NCBI RefSeq assembly: GCF_041435055.1
Contig: NZ_CP108002.1
Coordinates: 1,426,001 to 1,490,000 of the forward strand
Length of the DNA stretch: 64,000 bases
Reading direction: 5' to 3'
Source of the DNA: Streptomyces sp. NBC_00341
GTDB lineage: Bacteria; Actinomycetota; Actinomycetes; Streptomycetales; Streptomycetaceae
This document shows, in pieces, positions 28,131-35,638 of this stretch (within the stretch, counting starts at the first letter, position 1; each line of letters opens with the position of its first letter). The position numbers were made by a program, and so were the translations under genes. A model generated the notes under the pieces. That model searched no databases, had not been told where the DNA came from, and saw nothing but the letters and a program-made list of their open reading frames with translations.

Positions 28131-28332
28131 AGCGGCCTGGCCGAGTGGACCGAGGCCGGTGTGTGGCCCCGGCTCCATGAAGCACTCTTGGCCAAGCTCC
28201 GGAGCGCGGACGCCCTGGACTTCTCACGGGCGGCCGTCGACGGCTCCCACATCCGGGCGCCAAAAGGGGCCCCAAGACGGGACGAAGCCCTGTTGATCGG
28301 GGCAAACCGCTCAGCCGCCCGAAGCCGTAACT
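28131..28332 (+). pseudogene. IS5-family transposase fragment, frameshifted
   Basis: In frame, 'SGLAEWTEAGVWPRLHEALLAKLRSADALDFSRAAVDGSHIRAPKG' matches the middle of IS5-group (IS4811-like) transposases. Near 28265 the match shifts to the +1 frame, which then reads 'GPKTGRSPVDRGKPLSRPKP' and a stop. N- and C-terminal parts are missing. The fragment is non-functional and marks past insertion and decay inside the island. Confidence 0.7.
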
Positions 28333-28387
28333 CCTCGCGCATGCACTGCCGTTCAGCGGTCATCCCGCCACCCTGTGGGTAGCTCAT
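28301..28387 (-). pseudogene. IS630-type transposase N-terminal fragment
   Basis: On the minus strand, an ATG at 28387 opens 'MSYPQGGGMTAERQCMREEL' followed by RLRAAERFA. This resembles the N-terminus of IS630-family transposases of Streptomyces, just before their HTH. After about 29 codons it runs into the IS5 fragment and the match is lost. It is a truncated remnant whose junction with the IS5 fragment is near 28302. Confidence 0.5.
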
Positions 28388-28456
28388 CCTCCGGCGATAC
28401 CGCGGGCAGGCACCAACCGTCAGCCCCTATGACTTCAGAGTTCAATCTCAGTAACC

Positions 28457-28630
28457 ATGCTGACCGGGACCGCGGGCGGCTTTGCCGGTCCTCTGGACGA
28501 CCTGCTGCAGGAGATCTTCGGTGGCCACTGGGACATAATCGGCGGCGACCTCGACCAAGAGGTAACCCGGCAGGCGCAGCAAGCACGATGGGGGGTTCTC
28601 CATGCAGCGTTCCGACTGGCCGCTCCTTGA
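28457..28630 (+). CDS. Small hypothetical ORF, 57 aa
   Basis: An ATG at 28457 opens 57 codons, 'MLTGTAGGFAGPLDDLLQEI' then FGGHWDIIGGDLDQEVTRQAQQARWGVLHAAF, ending at 28630. It overlaps the start of the next gene (28602) by 29 bp in another frame. GC at third codon positions looks lower than in neighbouring housekeeping genes, and there is no clear ribosome binding site. It could be a small protein that couples translation of the next gene, the tail of a lost gene, or chance. No family recognised. Confidence 0.25.
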   Translation: MLTGTAGGFAGPLDDLLQEIFGGHWDIIGGDLDQEVTRQAQQARWGVLHAAFRLAAP

Positions 28631-29471
28631 AGGCCGAACGCGGCCTCTCAAGACAAAGGAGTGGGGCGACCTGACCGTCATGGACCCCGACGCCGGCAAG
28701 GAGCCGCGCGGACGCGGGTTCCTGGTTGCCGAGCGGGACTGGCTGCGCATCGACGCCGGCGACGCCCTGGAGAACGCCATCGTCACCCTCTATGCCGGAG
28801 ACGACCCGGGGGTGGAGAGCGGCTGGGTCACGGTCGAAGAGATCACCGTGACCTCCACGACCGGGTTCCTCGCTCTGTGCGACAGCGGATACGAGGCGCT
28901 GCGCAAGGTGAATCTCGCCACCGCAGGTGCCGGCCCCTACCTGGTCCGCGTCCACGCCAGTGACCGGTCGGTAGACGGCAGGAAGCCCCGCTTCCTCATC
29001 CAGGTCATCCCCGGCGAGCGTACGGGGGCCGAACTCGAGCCGCCCCGCACCACGATCGAGGATTCCACCGGCCCGCTTCTGGTGCGGACATCCTTCGCGC
29101 ACTCAGATGAGTGGGCACGTCTGCTCCAAGCCCTCGAAGGAGGCAGCGACGCATACGACTCGCTCACCGTCATCGACGACCAGGCCTACGCGGGGTTCAC
29201 GGCGGACCAGATCAAGGCACGGATCGGACGCCACGACGAAGGCCGGCCCGACAGTCGGCTCGTCCTCATCGCCGACGAGCGGGCACTGGCCTCTACAGAG
29301 CTCCCGCTCCTGGCCGTGAACAGTCTGCCCGACGATAACAACGAGCCGTTCAGGATCACCCTTGCAGCGGCCGGGTCCCTCATCGTCAACACGGAACTCG
29401 CAAACACAAGCCTCGCTGACTGGGGCCACGGAGCCGAATCCGACGGCGTCTACCGCGAAGAGCACTACTGA
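28602..29471 (+). CDS. Two-domain protein of unknown function (C-terminal DUF6924-like)
   Basis: 289 residues. The N-terminal half ('MQRSDWPLLEGRTRPLKTKE' to about residue 145) is rich in beta-type sequence and has no family I can name. The C-terminal half ('GPLLVRTSFAHSDEWARLLQALEGG', 'YDSLTVIDDQAYAGFTADQIKARIG', 'SRLVLIADERALASTELPLLAVN', 'SLIVNTELANTSLADWGHG') resembles the DUF6924 module of actinobacteria. That module starts 'LLVRTDF' and ends 'SVENNLSxANMDFxEFA'; this match is from memory. No signal peptide or membrane helices. Acidic overall. It lies inside the island, with a small overlapping ORF upstream. Function unknown; a role as an immunity-like or accessory binding protein cannot be excluded. 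Confidence 0.6.
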   Translation: MQRSDWPLLEGRTRPLKTKEWGDLTVMDPDAGKEPRGRGFLVAERDWLRIDAGDALENAIVTLYAGDDPGVESGWVTVEEITVTSTTGFLALCDSGYEALRKVNLATAGAGPYLVRVHASDRSVDGRKPRFLIQVIPGERTGAELEPPRTTIEDSTGPLLVRTSFAHSDEWARLLQALEGGSDAYDSLTVIDDQAYAGFTADQIKARIGRHDEGRPDSRLVLIADERALASTELPLLAVNSLPDDNNEPFRITLAAAGSLIVNTELANTSLADWGHGAESDGVYREEHY

Positions 29472-29507
29472 CAGACGCTCCAGCGCATCCTCGGCAAGGC
29501 CACCGCC

Positions 29508-29795
29508 ATGATCGAGCGGCAGGTACGGCAGGCGCTGGAACGCGATGGAGACGGCACGATGGCAGGGATAGGGATCTACCGGGGCCGCCGCCGAGTGCGG
29601 CCCACGGGCCGGATGATCCTGCATCACCTCGGTGAGCTCCAGCTACGCATCCGCGGAGCCACCGACCCGCCCACCATCATCCTCAGCCAGGTCGTCCAGG
29701 TCGACCTTCTCGATCTGCTGGGACTCGACGTGCGACGCCCACGCCGGCTGCAGACCGGCACAGCACCCGCAGCGACCCGCGAAACGCGAGGGTAG
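29508..29795 (+). CDS. Hypothetical protein, possibly a gene remnant
   Basis: 95 residues from MIERQVRQALERDGDG. The frame continues without stop back to the TGA at 29469-29471 ('QTLQRILGKATAMIERQV'), which is also the stop of the preceding gene in the same frame, so this could be the 3' part of a longer, broken gene. Its core, 'GIYRGRRRVRPTGRMILHHLGELQLRIRG' and 'QVDLLDLLGLDVRRPRRL', looks like real protein and is Arg-rich. I do not recognise the family; a transposase or regulator tail is possible. The coding signal is moderate. Confidence 0.35.
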   Translation: MIERQVRQALERDGDGTMAGIGIYRGRRRVRPTGRMILHHLGELQLRIRGATDPPTIILSQVVQVDLLDLLGLDVRRPRRLQTGTAPAATRETRG

Positions 29796-29864
29796 GACGT
29801 CGCTGGGCAGCGGCCATGCCGCGGGCCCCGGTGACGGAGCCCGCGTCGGCCGGCCGGTCCGGTC

Positions 29865-30509
29865 TCACTTCCGCCAGAACAGGTGGTGCGTCACGCCGCT
29901 CGGGCTGGGCACGACGTCCTGGTGGAACCGGTCGAGCAGCTCATCGGGGGACTCCCACAGCCGGGCCCCCGAGCCGAGCTTCGTCGGCGCGACCGCCACA
30001 TGCAAGGTGTCGAGAAGGTCCGCCTCGAGGAACTGCCGGATGATCGTGGCCCCACCGCCAAGCCGGACGTCCTGGCCCTGCGCTGCCTCCTTCGCCTGGG
30101 CGAGCACCGCGGCCGGGTCGCCGTCGACGAAGTGGAACGTGGTGTCGGAGAGCGTGAACGACGGGCGCTTGTGGTGCGTCATCACGAACACCGGCGTGTG
30201 GAACGGGGGCTCGTCACCCCACCATCCCTGCCACTCGTGGTCCTGCCAGGGCCCGCGCTGCGGCCCGAACTTGTTGCGGCCCATGATCTCGGCGCCGATG
30301 TTGCGGGCGTAGTCCCGCGTGAAGTAGTCGTCCAGGCCTCGGCCACCGGGTGCGGAACGCTTGATGGGTGGGTGGTCGGTGGCAAAGGCCCAGGCGAGCA
30401 AGTTCCCCGGATCGGCATGGCCGAACGGCTTCTCGAGGCTCTGGCCCTCGCCGGCGCCGAACCCGTCGCTCGAGACGGTGAAGTTCTGGACCCGCAGCAA
30501 CTGGCTCAT
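29865..30509 (-). CDS. Dihydrofolate reductase-fold (RibD C-terminal) protein
   Basis: 214 residues. 'VQNFTVSSDGFGAGEGQSLEKPFG', 'GAEIMGRNKFGPQRGPWQDHEWQGWWGDEPPFHTPVFVMTHHKRP' and 'DVRLGGGATIIRQFLEADLLDTLHVAVAPTKLGSGARL' are the standard DHFR/RibD-C family blocks; 'GGGATIIRQ' is the NADPH-phosphate loop. Members of this branch reduce unknown small molecules; they are not folate enzymes by default. The ATG at 30509 has AGGAGCG a few bases upstream. It lies inside the hbd island. Confidence 0.85.
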   Translation of the reverse strand: MSQLLRVQNFTVSSDGFGAGEGQSLEKPFGHADPGNLLAWAFATDHPPIKRSAPGGRGLDDYFTRDYARNIGAEIMGRNKFGPQRGPWQDHEWQGWWGDEPPFHTPVFVMTHHKRPSFTLSDTTFHFVDGDPAAVLAQAKEAAQGQDVRLGGGATIIRQFLEADLLDTLHVAVAPTKLGSGARLWESPDELLDRFHQDVVPSPSGVTHHLFWRK

Positions 30510-30923
30510 GTCGCTCCTCCTGCTTCGCGCTTTCTGATCACCTGACGAACCGTAGACCGGACGGGCCGGGAAAACTCATCGCCGCATCGTGCGGTTCTCA
30601 TCGAGCTCCCGCCGCCGCGCGCAGGGCGACGACTCCCCGTGGTCATCCCCCGGCGCGGCCGCGCACCCCGCACCGGGCGGGCGTCCAGCGGAAGCGGGGA
30701 CTTCCGGCCCGTGCCATCCAGCCGGCCCGGAAGCTCGGCAGCGACGGGCAGAGCGCCCAAACGCTTGGTCACCACGGACTCGATCACGCACTCCATACGG
30801 GGGCGTTCCGTTCGTGGCCGCGGGGACCGGGAAGTCATCGGCACACCCGATCGAACGTTGACAGGCCCGTGCCGGACACTGCCCGGCCCCGCTCTCCAGC
30901 CGAATCAGCCGCGAAATACGGGA
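30510..30923. other. Intergenic stretch, no gene seen
   Basis: 414 bp between the start of the DHFR-fold gene and the end of the I36-type gene, both on the minus strand. The frames open here give only Arg/Pro/Ser-rich translations with no family likeness. It should hold the promoter of the DHFR-fold gene; I see no strong -10/-35 pair and no clear terminator. Confidence 0.5.
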
Positions 30924-31508
30924 CTAGCAGGGGCTGAGGTACCAGACCCACCGCCAGTCCGCGGAGGCGTCCTCGCTGTAGCCCCCCGGCGAGGTCCAGC
31001 GCAGAACCTTGTCCTCACTGTAGAACTTCGCGTACAAGGTGGACTTCTGGGCGTTCCTCCAAGATCCGGTCGTGTTCCAGGTGATGCGGTTGAGTGTGCC
31101 GCAGGTGAAGAAGTTCAGTTGGGTGCCGGTGAAGTTCTCCCCCTTGTACGCGCACACGTAGGTGCTGGGGCAGCTGCCGGCGGCCAGTGCACCGCCCCTG
31201 GCGCCGAGGTCTCGGGCGTACTTCTCTCCCGGTAGCGCGAGCGTCAGGTCCCCGCCGGTCAGCTCGATCTTGTTGGCGGACACCTGCTTCCCGCCCCACT
31301 CGGCCAGGTTGGCGTCGACCTCGGCTTGCAAGGCCCTGGCCTCCACGCCGCTCAGCCCGGCCTCCCTGGCCTGAGCCGAGAAGCCAGGCCGGGCGTCCGC
31401 GGCGGCCGAGCTCACGGTGGCCACGCACGCGGCCATCGCCATCAGCAGGGCTACGACCACCCGCCCCACTCCGGTGGATCTGTAGGTCCGCTGTCGGGTC
31501 CGAGTCAC
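30924..31508 (-). CDS. Secreted peptidase-inhibitor I36-type protein
   Basis: 194 residues from GTG at 31508, with GGAGGGG about 7 bases upstream. An N-terminal basic region and 'VVVALLMAMAACVATVSSAAADA' form a signal peptide. A central stretch (about residues 45-95) includes 'QAREAGLSGVEARALQAEVD', a small helical pro-segment seen in several Streptomyces secreted proteins. The C-terminal domain starts 'CPSTYVCAYKGENFTGTQLNFF' and continues 'CGTLNRITWNTTGSWRNAQ', which is the I36 (SMI-type) / beta-gamma-crystallin-like pattern with four Cys including the final residue. Likely extracellular metalloproteinase-inhibitor-like protein; inhibition is not shown by sequence. Adjacent to an AraC regulator. 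Confidence 0.8.
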   Translation of the reverse strand: MTRTRQRTYRSTGVGRVVVALLMAMAACVATVSSAAADARPGFSAQAREAGLSGVEARALQAEVDANLAEWGGKQVSANKIELTGGDLTLALPGEKYARDLGARGGALAAGSCPSTYVCAYKGENFTGTQLNFFTCGTLNRITWNTTGSWRNAQKSTLYAKFYSEDKVLRWTSPGGYSEDASADWRWVWYLSPC

Positions 31509-31545
31509 TGGGTTTCCCCTCCGTTTGACGTTCCCCCCATGGGGA

Positions 31546-32583
31546 TCAATCCAACTGTGGGGTGCGGGCGCCGTCCCGGTCGTTAGCGCTGAGCGCAGGG
31601 ATCCTGTGCAGGGAGTGCATGGAACTCCGCCGCTCCCCGGGCGTGATCCCGTACGCGGCACGGAACATCCGGCTGAACGCCGCCCCGTTCCCCAACCCCC
31701 ACCGCACCCCGATGTCCTGGATCGACAGCCCGCGTAGCCGTGGCTCGGCCAGATCCGCGAAACAGCGCGCCAGCCGCTGCCGCCGCACGGAGGCGGCCAC
31801 CGTCTCCTTCCGCTGGCGGAAGAGCTGGTGCAGCAGCCGTACGGAGATGTGGTGCCGGGCAGCGATGGCGCCGGGCGTGAGTGCCGGGTCGGCCAGGTTG
31901 TCCCGTATGAAGACGTCTATGCGGGCCAGCAGCAGCCCGTGCCGCGCCTCCGGGGACAGGAATTCCTGCGCGTCGAGCCGTTGGGCGAGGAACCCGGTGG
32001 CCAGGTCGAGCCCCGTCTCGCCGAGCCGCGCCAGGCTTTGCTCGTCCAGGACCGCCGCCTGCCCCATCAGCGAGCCGAGGAAGTCGGCGAGTACCTTCCC
32101 GACCCCGGTCCGGGCGGACAGACCCTGCGCGAGCAGGGAGTCGATCCGGGCCTCGGGCAGCGGCACCAGCGCACGTGGCAGATGCAGGATGAGCGCCCGT
32201 GACGCCCCGATCACCGGCCCGCTCATCGCCTGACCGCTGTACGGCCGGGAAGACGTCCACATGCTGAGGTCACCGGCCGCGAGCCGGGTCGTGTGACGGT
32301 CCTGCGCGACCCCCATCGACCCGCCGAGGATCAGGGTCAGTTCGTACGTCTCGGGGTCGGCCCGCCGGATGAGCTCCGCCGTGCGTTCCGACCGGAGGCC
32401 GGGGAACGACATCTTCGTCAGCTGAATCCGCCCCAGGCCGAGCGAGCCCACGCTCCCCACGAAGTCGGACGCGAAATCGCTGGTGATGCGGGTTGGGGCG
32501 ACCCCCTGCCCGACGAGCTGCCGCCACCAGTCGAAACGCTGGTCGCCCGGCAACAGCAACGTGTCGAACTCCGCGAACGCCAT
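31546..32583 (-). CDS. AraC-family regulator with AraC-binding-like N-domain
   Basis: 345 residues from the ATG at 32583 (a GTG four codons upstream is possible). The N-terminal half matches the AraC_binding_2/OxyR-like effector domain found in Streptomyces activators ('FDTLLLPGDQRFDWWRQLVGQG', 'YELTLILGGSMGVAQDRHTTRLAAGDLSMWTSSRPY'). The C-terminal AraC HTH pair is 'LTPGAIAARHHISVRLLHQLFRQRKETV' and 'SIQDIGVRWGLGNGAAFSRMFRAAYGITPGE'. It is upstream of and co-directional with the secreted I36-type gene, 37 bp away, so it may control that gene. It carries the unusual 'GVRWGLGNGAAFSR' second motif typical of this subgroup. Inside the island. Confidence 0.85.
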   Translation of the reverse strand: MAFAEFDTLLLPGDQRFDWWRQLVGQGVAPTRITSDFASDFVGSVGSLGLGRIQLTKMSFPGLRSERTAELIRRADPETYELTLILGGSMGVAQDRHTTRLAAGDLSMWTSSRPYSGQAMSGPVIGASRALILHLPRALVPLPEARIDSLLAQGLSARTGVGKVLADFLGSLMGQAAVLDEQSLARLGETGLDLATGFLAQRLDAQEFLSPEARHGLLLARIDVFIRDNLADPALTPGAIAARHHISVRLLHQLFRQRKETVAASVRRQRLARCFADLAEPRLRGLSIQDIGVRWGLGNGAAFSRMFRAAYGITPGERRSSMHSLHRIPALSANDRDGARTPQLD

Positions 32584-32720
32584 CGACTCCCCCACCCGAG
32601 CGGCACGTGCTCACACCGCTCAGAGTGGCCGTCGGGACCTGAGACGCGCAATCGCGCCTCGGCGGTACGGCAGTGGGCGAGGCCGGAAACGAGCGCAGTT
32701 GGAGGCAGGCGAGTCCATTG

Positions 32721-32816
32721 ATGGTGGACGCGGGCCGGCTCGGCCGGAAGACCGGTTCGGGTTTCTACGCCTGCTGATCGTCCTGACGGCGGGCCCGGCG
32801 CTGATACCGCCGGGCC
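32721..32816. repeat. Right hbd 3'-end direct repeat (putative attR), hbd fragment
   Basis: Codes in frame for the last residues of hbd ('MVDAGRLGRKTGSGFYA') but ends in TGC-TGA (Cys) where the intact gene has TAC-TGA (Tyr). It is not preceded by hbd sequence. The fragment is not translated as part of an enzyme. The complete original terminator hairpin follows, so this is probably the ancestral chromosomal 3' end of hbd. Confidence 0.8.
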
Positions 32817-32820
32817 CGCC
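32788..32820 (+). terminator. Original hbd terminator
   Basis: GGCGGGCCCGGCG (32788-32800) pairs perfectly with CGCCGGGCCCGCC (32808-32820) over a 7-base loop, a 13-bp stem. The copy after the intact hbd (27935-27967) keeps the left arm, but its right arm has two C-to-T changes past the repeat boundary, leaving G-U pairs. It can also stop transcripts of the minus-strand TagF-like gene. Confidence 0.7.
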
Positions 32821-32860
32821 CTCCTGCCAACTTCCGCACATGGCCGGGCGAGGGCAGCGC

Positions 32861-35638
32861 TCAGGCGTCGGCCGGGGCTGCGGCGTGCGGTCCGCCGACG
32901 AGCATGCGGTCCACGACCCGCGCTGTCGCGAGACCGTCCCCCGGCTCGCAGAAGTCCCTCTTGAACTGTGTGTACTTCTCCCGGTAGTCCGCTTCGACGG
33001 CATCGACGTCGCGCAGGGCCTTGACCAGCTCTTCGGAGGTCTTCAGCAGCGGGCCGGGGGCCCGGGTGGTGAAGTCGAAGTACAGGCCACGCAGCGAGTC
33101 CCGGTAGTGCTCCAGGTCATAGGTGAAGAACAGCATCGGCTTACCCGAGTGCGCGAAGTCGAAGAGCGCCGAGGAGTAGTCGGTGATCAGGACATCGGCG
33201 ACGAGGTACAGATCGGCGATGTCCGGGTAGCGGGTCACATCCCACACGAAGCCCCGGCCGGCACCCGGTACGTTGTCGTGGACCCTGGGGTGCTTGCGGA
33301 AGAGCAGCACGTGGTCGTCACCGAGTTCGGCCTGGGCCGCGGCCAGGTCGATCCGCAGATCGAGTTTGTACAGTTTGCTCGCGTGCTTCTGGTCCTCCCG
33401 CCAGGTGGGAGCGTAGAGCACCACCTTCTTGCCCTCGGGCAGGCCGAGCCGCTCCCTGACCCGCGCGGCCCGTGCGTCACGGTCGGGGGCGTGGAAGGCG
33501 TCGTTGCGCGGATAACCGCTCTCGAGCATGTCGCTTTCGATCGAGTACGCCCTGCGCATGATCTCCGTGGTGTACGCGTTGGGCGACACCACGAAGTCGA
33601 ACTGCCGATAGCTGTGCGGCAGGCCGGCGATATAGGCGGGACTCGACTGGGGAGAGCCGAGCAGGTCCTTACCGATCTTCTTCAGCGGCGTGCCGTGCCA
33701 GGTCTGCACGACCCGTTGTCCGGGGCGGGTGACGAACCAGTCGCCGACCGCCGTGTTGACGACGACGTAGCGGCTGCGCGCCAGTGCCGCGTACCACTCG
33801 CGGCTGCCCCAGCCCACCACAGTCGCTTCCGGCGGCATCTCGGGCAGCCCCGTGTCCTGGGTCCAGATGTGCTCGACGTCGACCCCTCGGCGCACCAGCT
33901 CCTCGTAGACCGCGCGCGGGGAATCCGAGAACTGCTTGCCCCCGAGGCTGATGTAGAGGACCGCGTCGCGCAGGGGGAGCTCGCGCTGCTCGTTGAAGTA
34001 CGTCTCGCGCAGGATGCGCTGCCGGTAGGCGCCGTGTTCATCGGGGCCGAGCAGCCGTTCCGGCTCGATGAAGATGCGGTCGAAGTAGCGGCGGTCCACG
34101 GTGTAGCCACGCTGCGGGCCGCTCAAGGACATGGGCAGCTCCTGCACCTGCTCCGGACGCAAGGTCACCGGGACGTCCCCGGACTTGTCCCAGGCGTCCG
34201 CGTCGCGGAAGAACAGGTACCAGCGACCGGGGCACAGGGGAAGCTCGGGACCGTGCGTCTGGGGGGCCGCCTCGGGCTTGATCCGAAGGGTGAACCGCCC
34301 GTCGGTGAGCTCGACCGGCAGCTCCTTCTCCTCGAAGCGGACGCCGTGCCGCAGGATGAACTTCTTGCCGGCCGCCGCCTCACCGGGATACGTGCCCTCG
34401 AGTACCAGCTCCCCCGGCCCCGTCACGGTCATCGTGTCGACAACGGGTCGTACGGCTCGCGTTGCGAGCATCAGCCTGCCTGGCCCGTCGCGGTGGACGG
34501 CCAGCTCGCGGCCGGGGCCGAGCCCGTGCCTCGCGGTCGTGAAGCCCTCGGCGAGGGGGGCCTCCTGGGCCCGCCCGTCGTCTCCGCGGAAGGTCACTTT
34601 GAATTGGCGGGTCTTGGTTCCCGGCAGGTCGTTCTCGGCCAGCCGGGCAAGGCTGAAGACCGCTTGGTGGCGCAGGAAAGCGTCGGAGGAACCCGGCAGG
34701 GGAGTGAGCGGGCTGTCGAGTCTGTTGTCGCCTTCGACGATGCTCACGGCGGTGGGGGCCTTGGCGCCGCTCCGCGCCCTGGTGACGAGTCGCAGTTCGC
34801 CGCCCGCGACGGTGCAGGACTCGACCTCGGCAGCGGGCTGCTGCACCGTGATGCTCACGGCGTCCTTGATGAAGCCGACCACGAGGCGTGAGCCGTCCGC
34901 CAGATGACGGACCTGGTTGTGCCCGGCCGTGCCCGCGTCGCGCTGGCGCACCCTGGCGCCGTAGGTCCCGCCCGGTCCCGGTATCCCGATGTGGAGGAAC
35001 CACTGGCCGGCACCGAGCCCGGCGAGCTCGCGCAGCCGGCGAGCGGGGACGACGACTTCGAAGCCCGACTGGTCGTAGCAGTGCAGCGCCTGTCCGGAGG
35101 CGGCGGTGGCCTGCTCGTTCGTGGTGCGGCGCATGCGCAGTTTGATGCGGCGGCCGGTCTCGCCGTGCTCCAGCACCGCGAACCGGCCGATGACGCGGCC
35201 CGATGGGCGCGGCAGGTTCGCGACAAACGCGTACCCTCCCCACACCAGATCGTCGCCGCGCCAGTCGACCGAGGTGAGCTGCGCCGTCACCGGAAGATCG
35301 CGAGGCTTGAGCGCGGTTATCCGCTCGGGCAGCGCAAGGCGCTGCAGCCCCGGCAGCACCAGGCGGGGGCGCCGGACGCCTGCCACGAGAAAGGCGCCGG
35401 GGTCCCTGCGCTGGCCCCGGACCACCTCGACGAGGTCCTCGGCACGCCCCTCGGCAGCGAGGTGCCAAATGACACGCGCGGCCGGACGGAGGCCGGTGAG
35501 CGCCCCCTCGCCGTGGGTGTCGAGCAGTTCCCGCGCCGTGGCACTCAGCTCTTCGCGCTCGGCCTGCGAGCTCTCGGGGAAGAAGCGCAAGATCCTCTGC
35601 ACTCTTGCCGATGCGAGATCGGCGAGAGACTGCGCCAT
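32861..35638 (-). CDS. CDP-glycerol glycerophosphotransferase (TagF-like)
   Basis: 925 residues. The C-terminal 380 or so residues are a glycerophosphotransferase domain: 'VVQTWHGTPLKKIGKDLLG', 'DFVVSPNAYTTEIMRRAY', 'VVLYAPTWREDQ', 'VLLFRKHPRVHDN' and 'VADVLITDYSSALFDFAHSGKPMLFF' are the standard GT-B motifs of TagF/TarF polymerases. These build poly(glycerol phosphate) or related teichoic-acid chains from CDP-glycerol at the membrane. The first 540 residues are an extension with several beta-rich repeats ('GPGRLMLATRAVRPVVDTMTV'), probably glycan- or membrane-binding. ATG at 35638 with AGAAGG upstream. It lies just beyond the island. Confidence 0.88.
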   Translation of the reverse strand: MAQSLADLASARVQRILRFFPESSQAEREELSATARELLDTHGEGALTGLRPAARVIWHLAAEGRAEDLVEVVRGQRRDPGAFLVAGVRRPRLVLPGLQRLALPERITALKPRDLPVTAQLTSVDWRGDDLVWGGYAFVANLPRPSGRVIGRFAVLEHGETGRRIKLRMRRTTNEQATAASGQALHCYDQSGFEVVVPARRLRELAGLGAGQWFLHIGIPGPGGTYGARVRQRDAGTAGHNQVRHLADGSRLVVGFIKDAVSITVQQPAAEVESCTVAGGELRLVTRARSGAKAPTAVSIVEGDNRLDSPLTPLPGSSDAFLRHQAVFSLARLAENDLPGTKTRQFKVTFRGDDGRAQEAPLAEGFTTARHGLGPGRELAVHRDGPGRLMLATRAVRPVVDTMTVTGPGELVLEGTYPGEAAAGKKFILRHGVRFEEKELPVELTDGRFTLRIKPEAAPQTHGPELPLCPGRWYLFFRDADAWDKSGDVPVTLRPEQVQELPMSLSGPQRGYTVDRRYFDRIFIEPERLLGPDEHGAYRQRILRETYFNEQRELPLRDAVLYISLGGKQFSDSPRAVYEELVRRGVDVEHIWTQDTGLPEMPPEATVVGWGSREWYAALARSRYVVVNTAVGDWFVTRPGQRVVQTWHGTPLKKIGKDLLGSPQSSPAYIAGLPHSYRQFDFVVSPNAYTTEIMRRAYSIESDMLESGYPRNDAFHAPDRDARAARVRERLGLPEGKKVVLYAPTWREDQKHASKLYKLDLRIDLAAAQAELGDDHVLLFRKHPRVHDNVPGAGRGFVWDVTRYPDIADLYLVADVLITDYSSALFDFAHSGKPMLFFTYDLEHYRDSLRGLYFDFTTRAPGPLLKTSEELVKALRDVDAVEADYREKYTQFKRDFCEPGDGLATARVVDRMLVGGPHAAAPADA

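Larger units (their letters stand above)
27868..32816. mobile_element. Accessory island flanked by hbd 3'-end direct repeats
   Basis: The segment between the two 96-bp copies of the hbd 3' end (27868-27963 and 32721-32816) is about 4.76 kb. It contains decayed IS fragments, an unrecognised two-domain gene, a small orphan ORF, a dihydrofolate-reductase-fold gene, a secreted I36-type protein and an AraC regulator. The flanking hbd and the TagF-like gene would be adjacent without it, and the intact hbd terminator sits at the right end only. This is the shape of an element that integrated by site-specific recombination in a gene 3' end while restoring the coding sequence. No integrase or excisionase is seen inside, so it is a relic, or was placed by a recombinase acting from elsewhere. 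Confidence 0.55.

Noticed and set aside
30506..30844. 112-codon minus frame between the DHFR-fold and I36-type genes
   Set aside because: Arg/Pro/Ser-rich translation typical of non-coding GC-rich DNA; overlaps the promoter area of the DHFR-fold gene.
28602..32595. Idea that the island is a known defence or biosynthetic cluster
   Set aside because: No nuclease, helicase, toxin pair, NRPS/PKS or RiPP enzyme is visible; the genes (DHFR fold, I36-type, AraC) do not form a known system.
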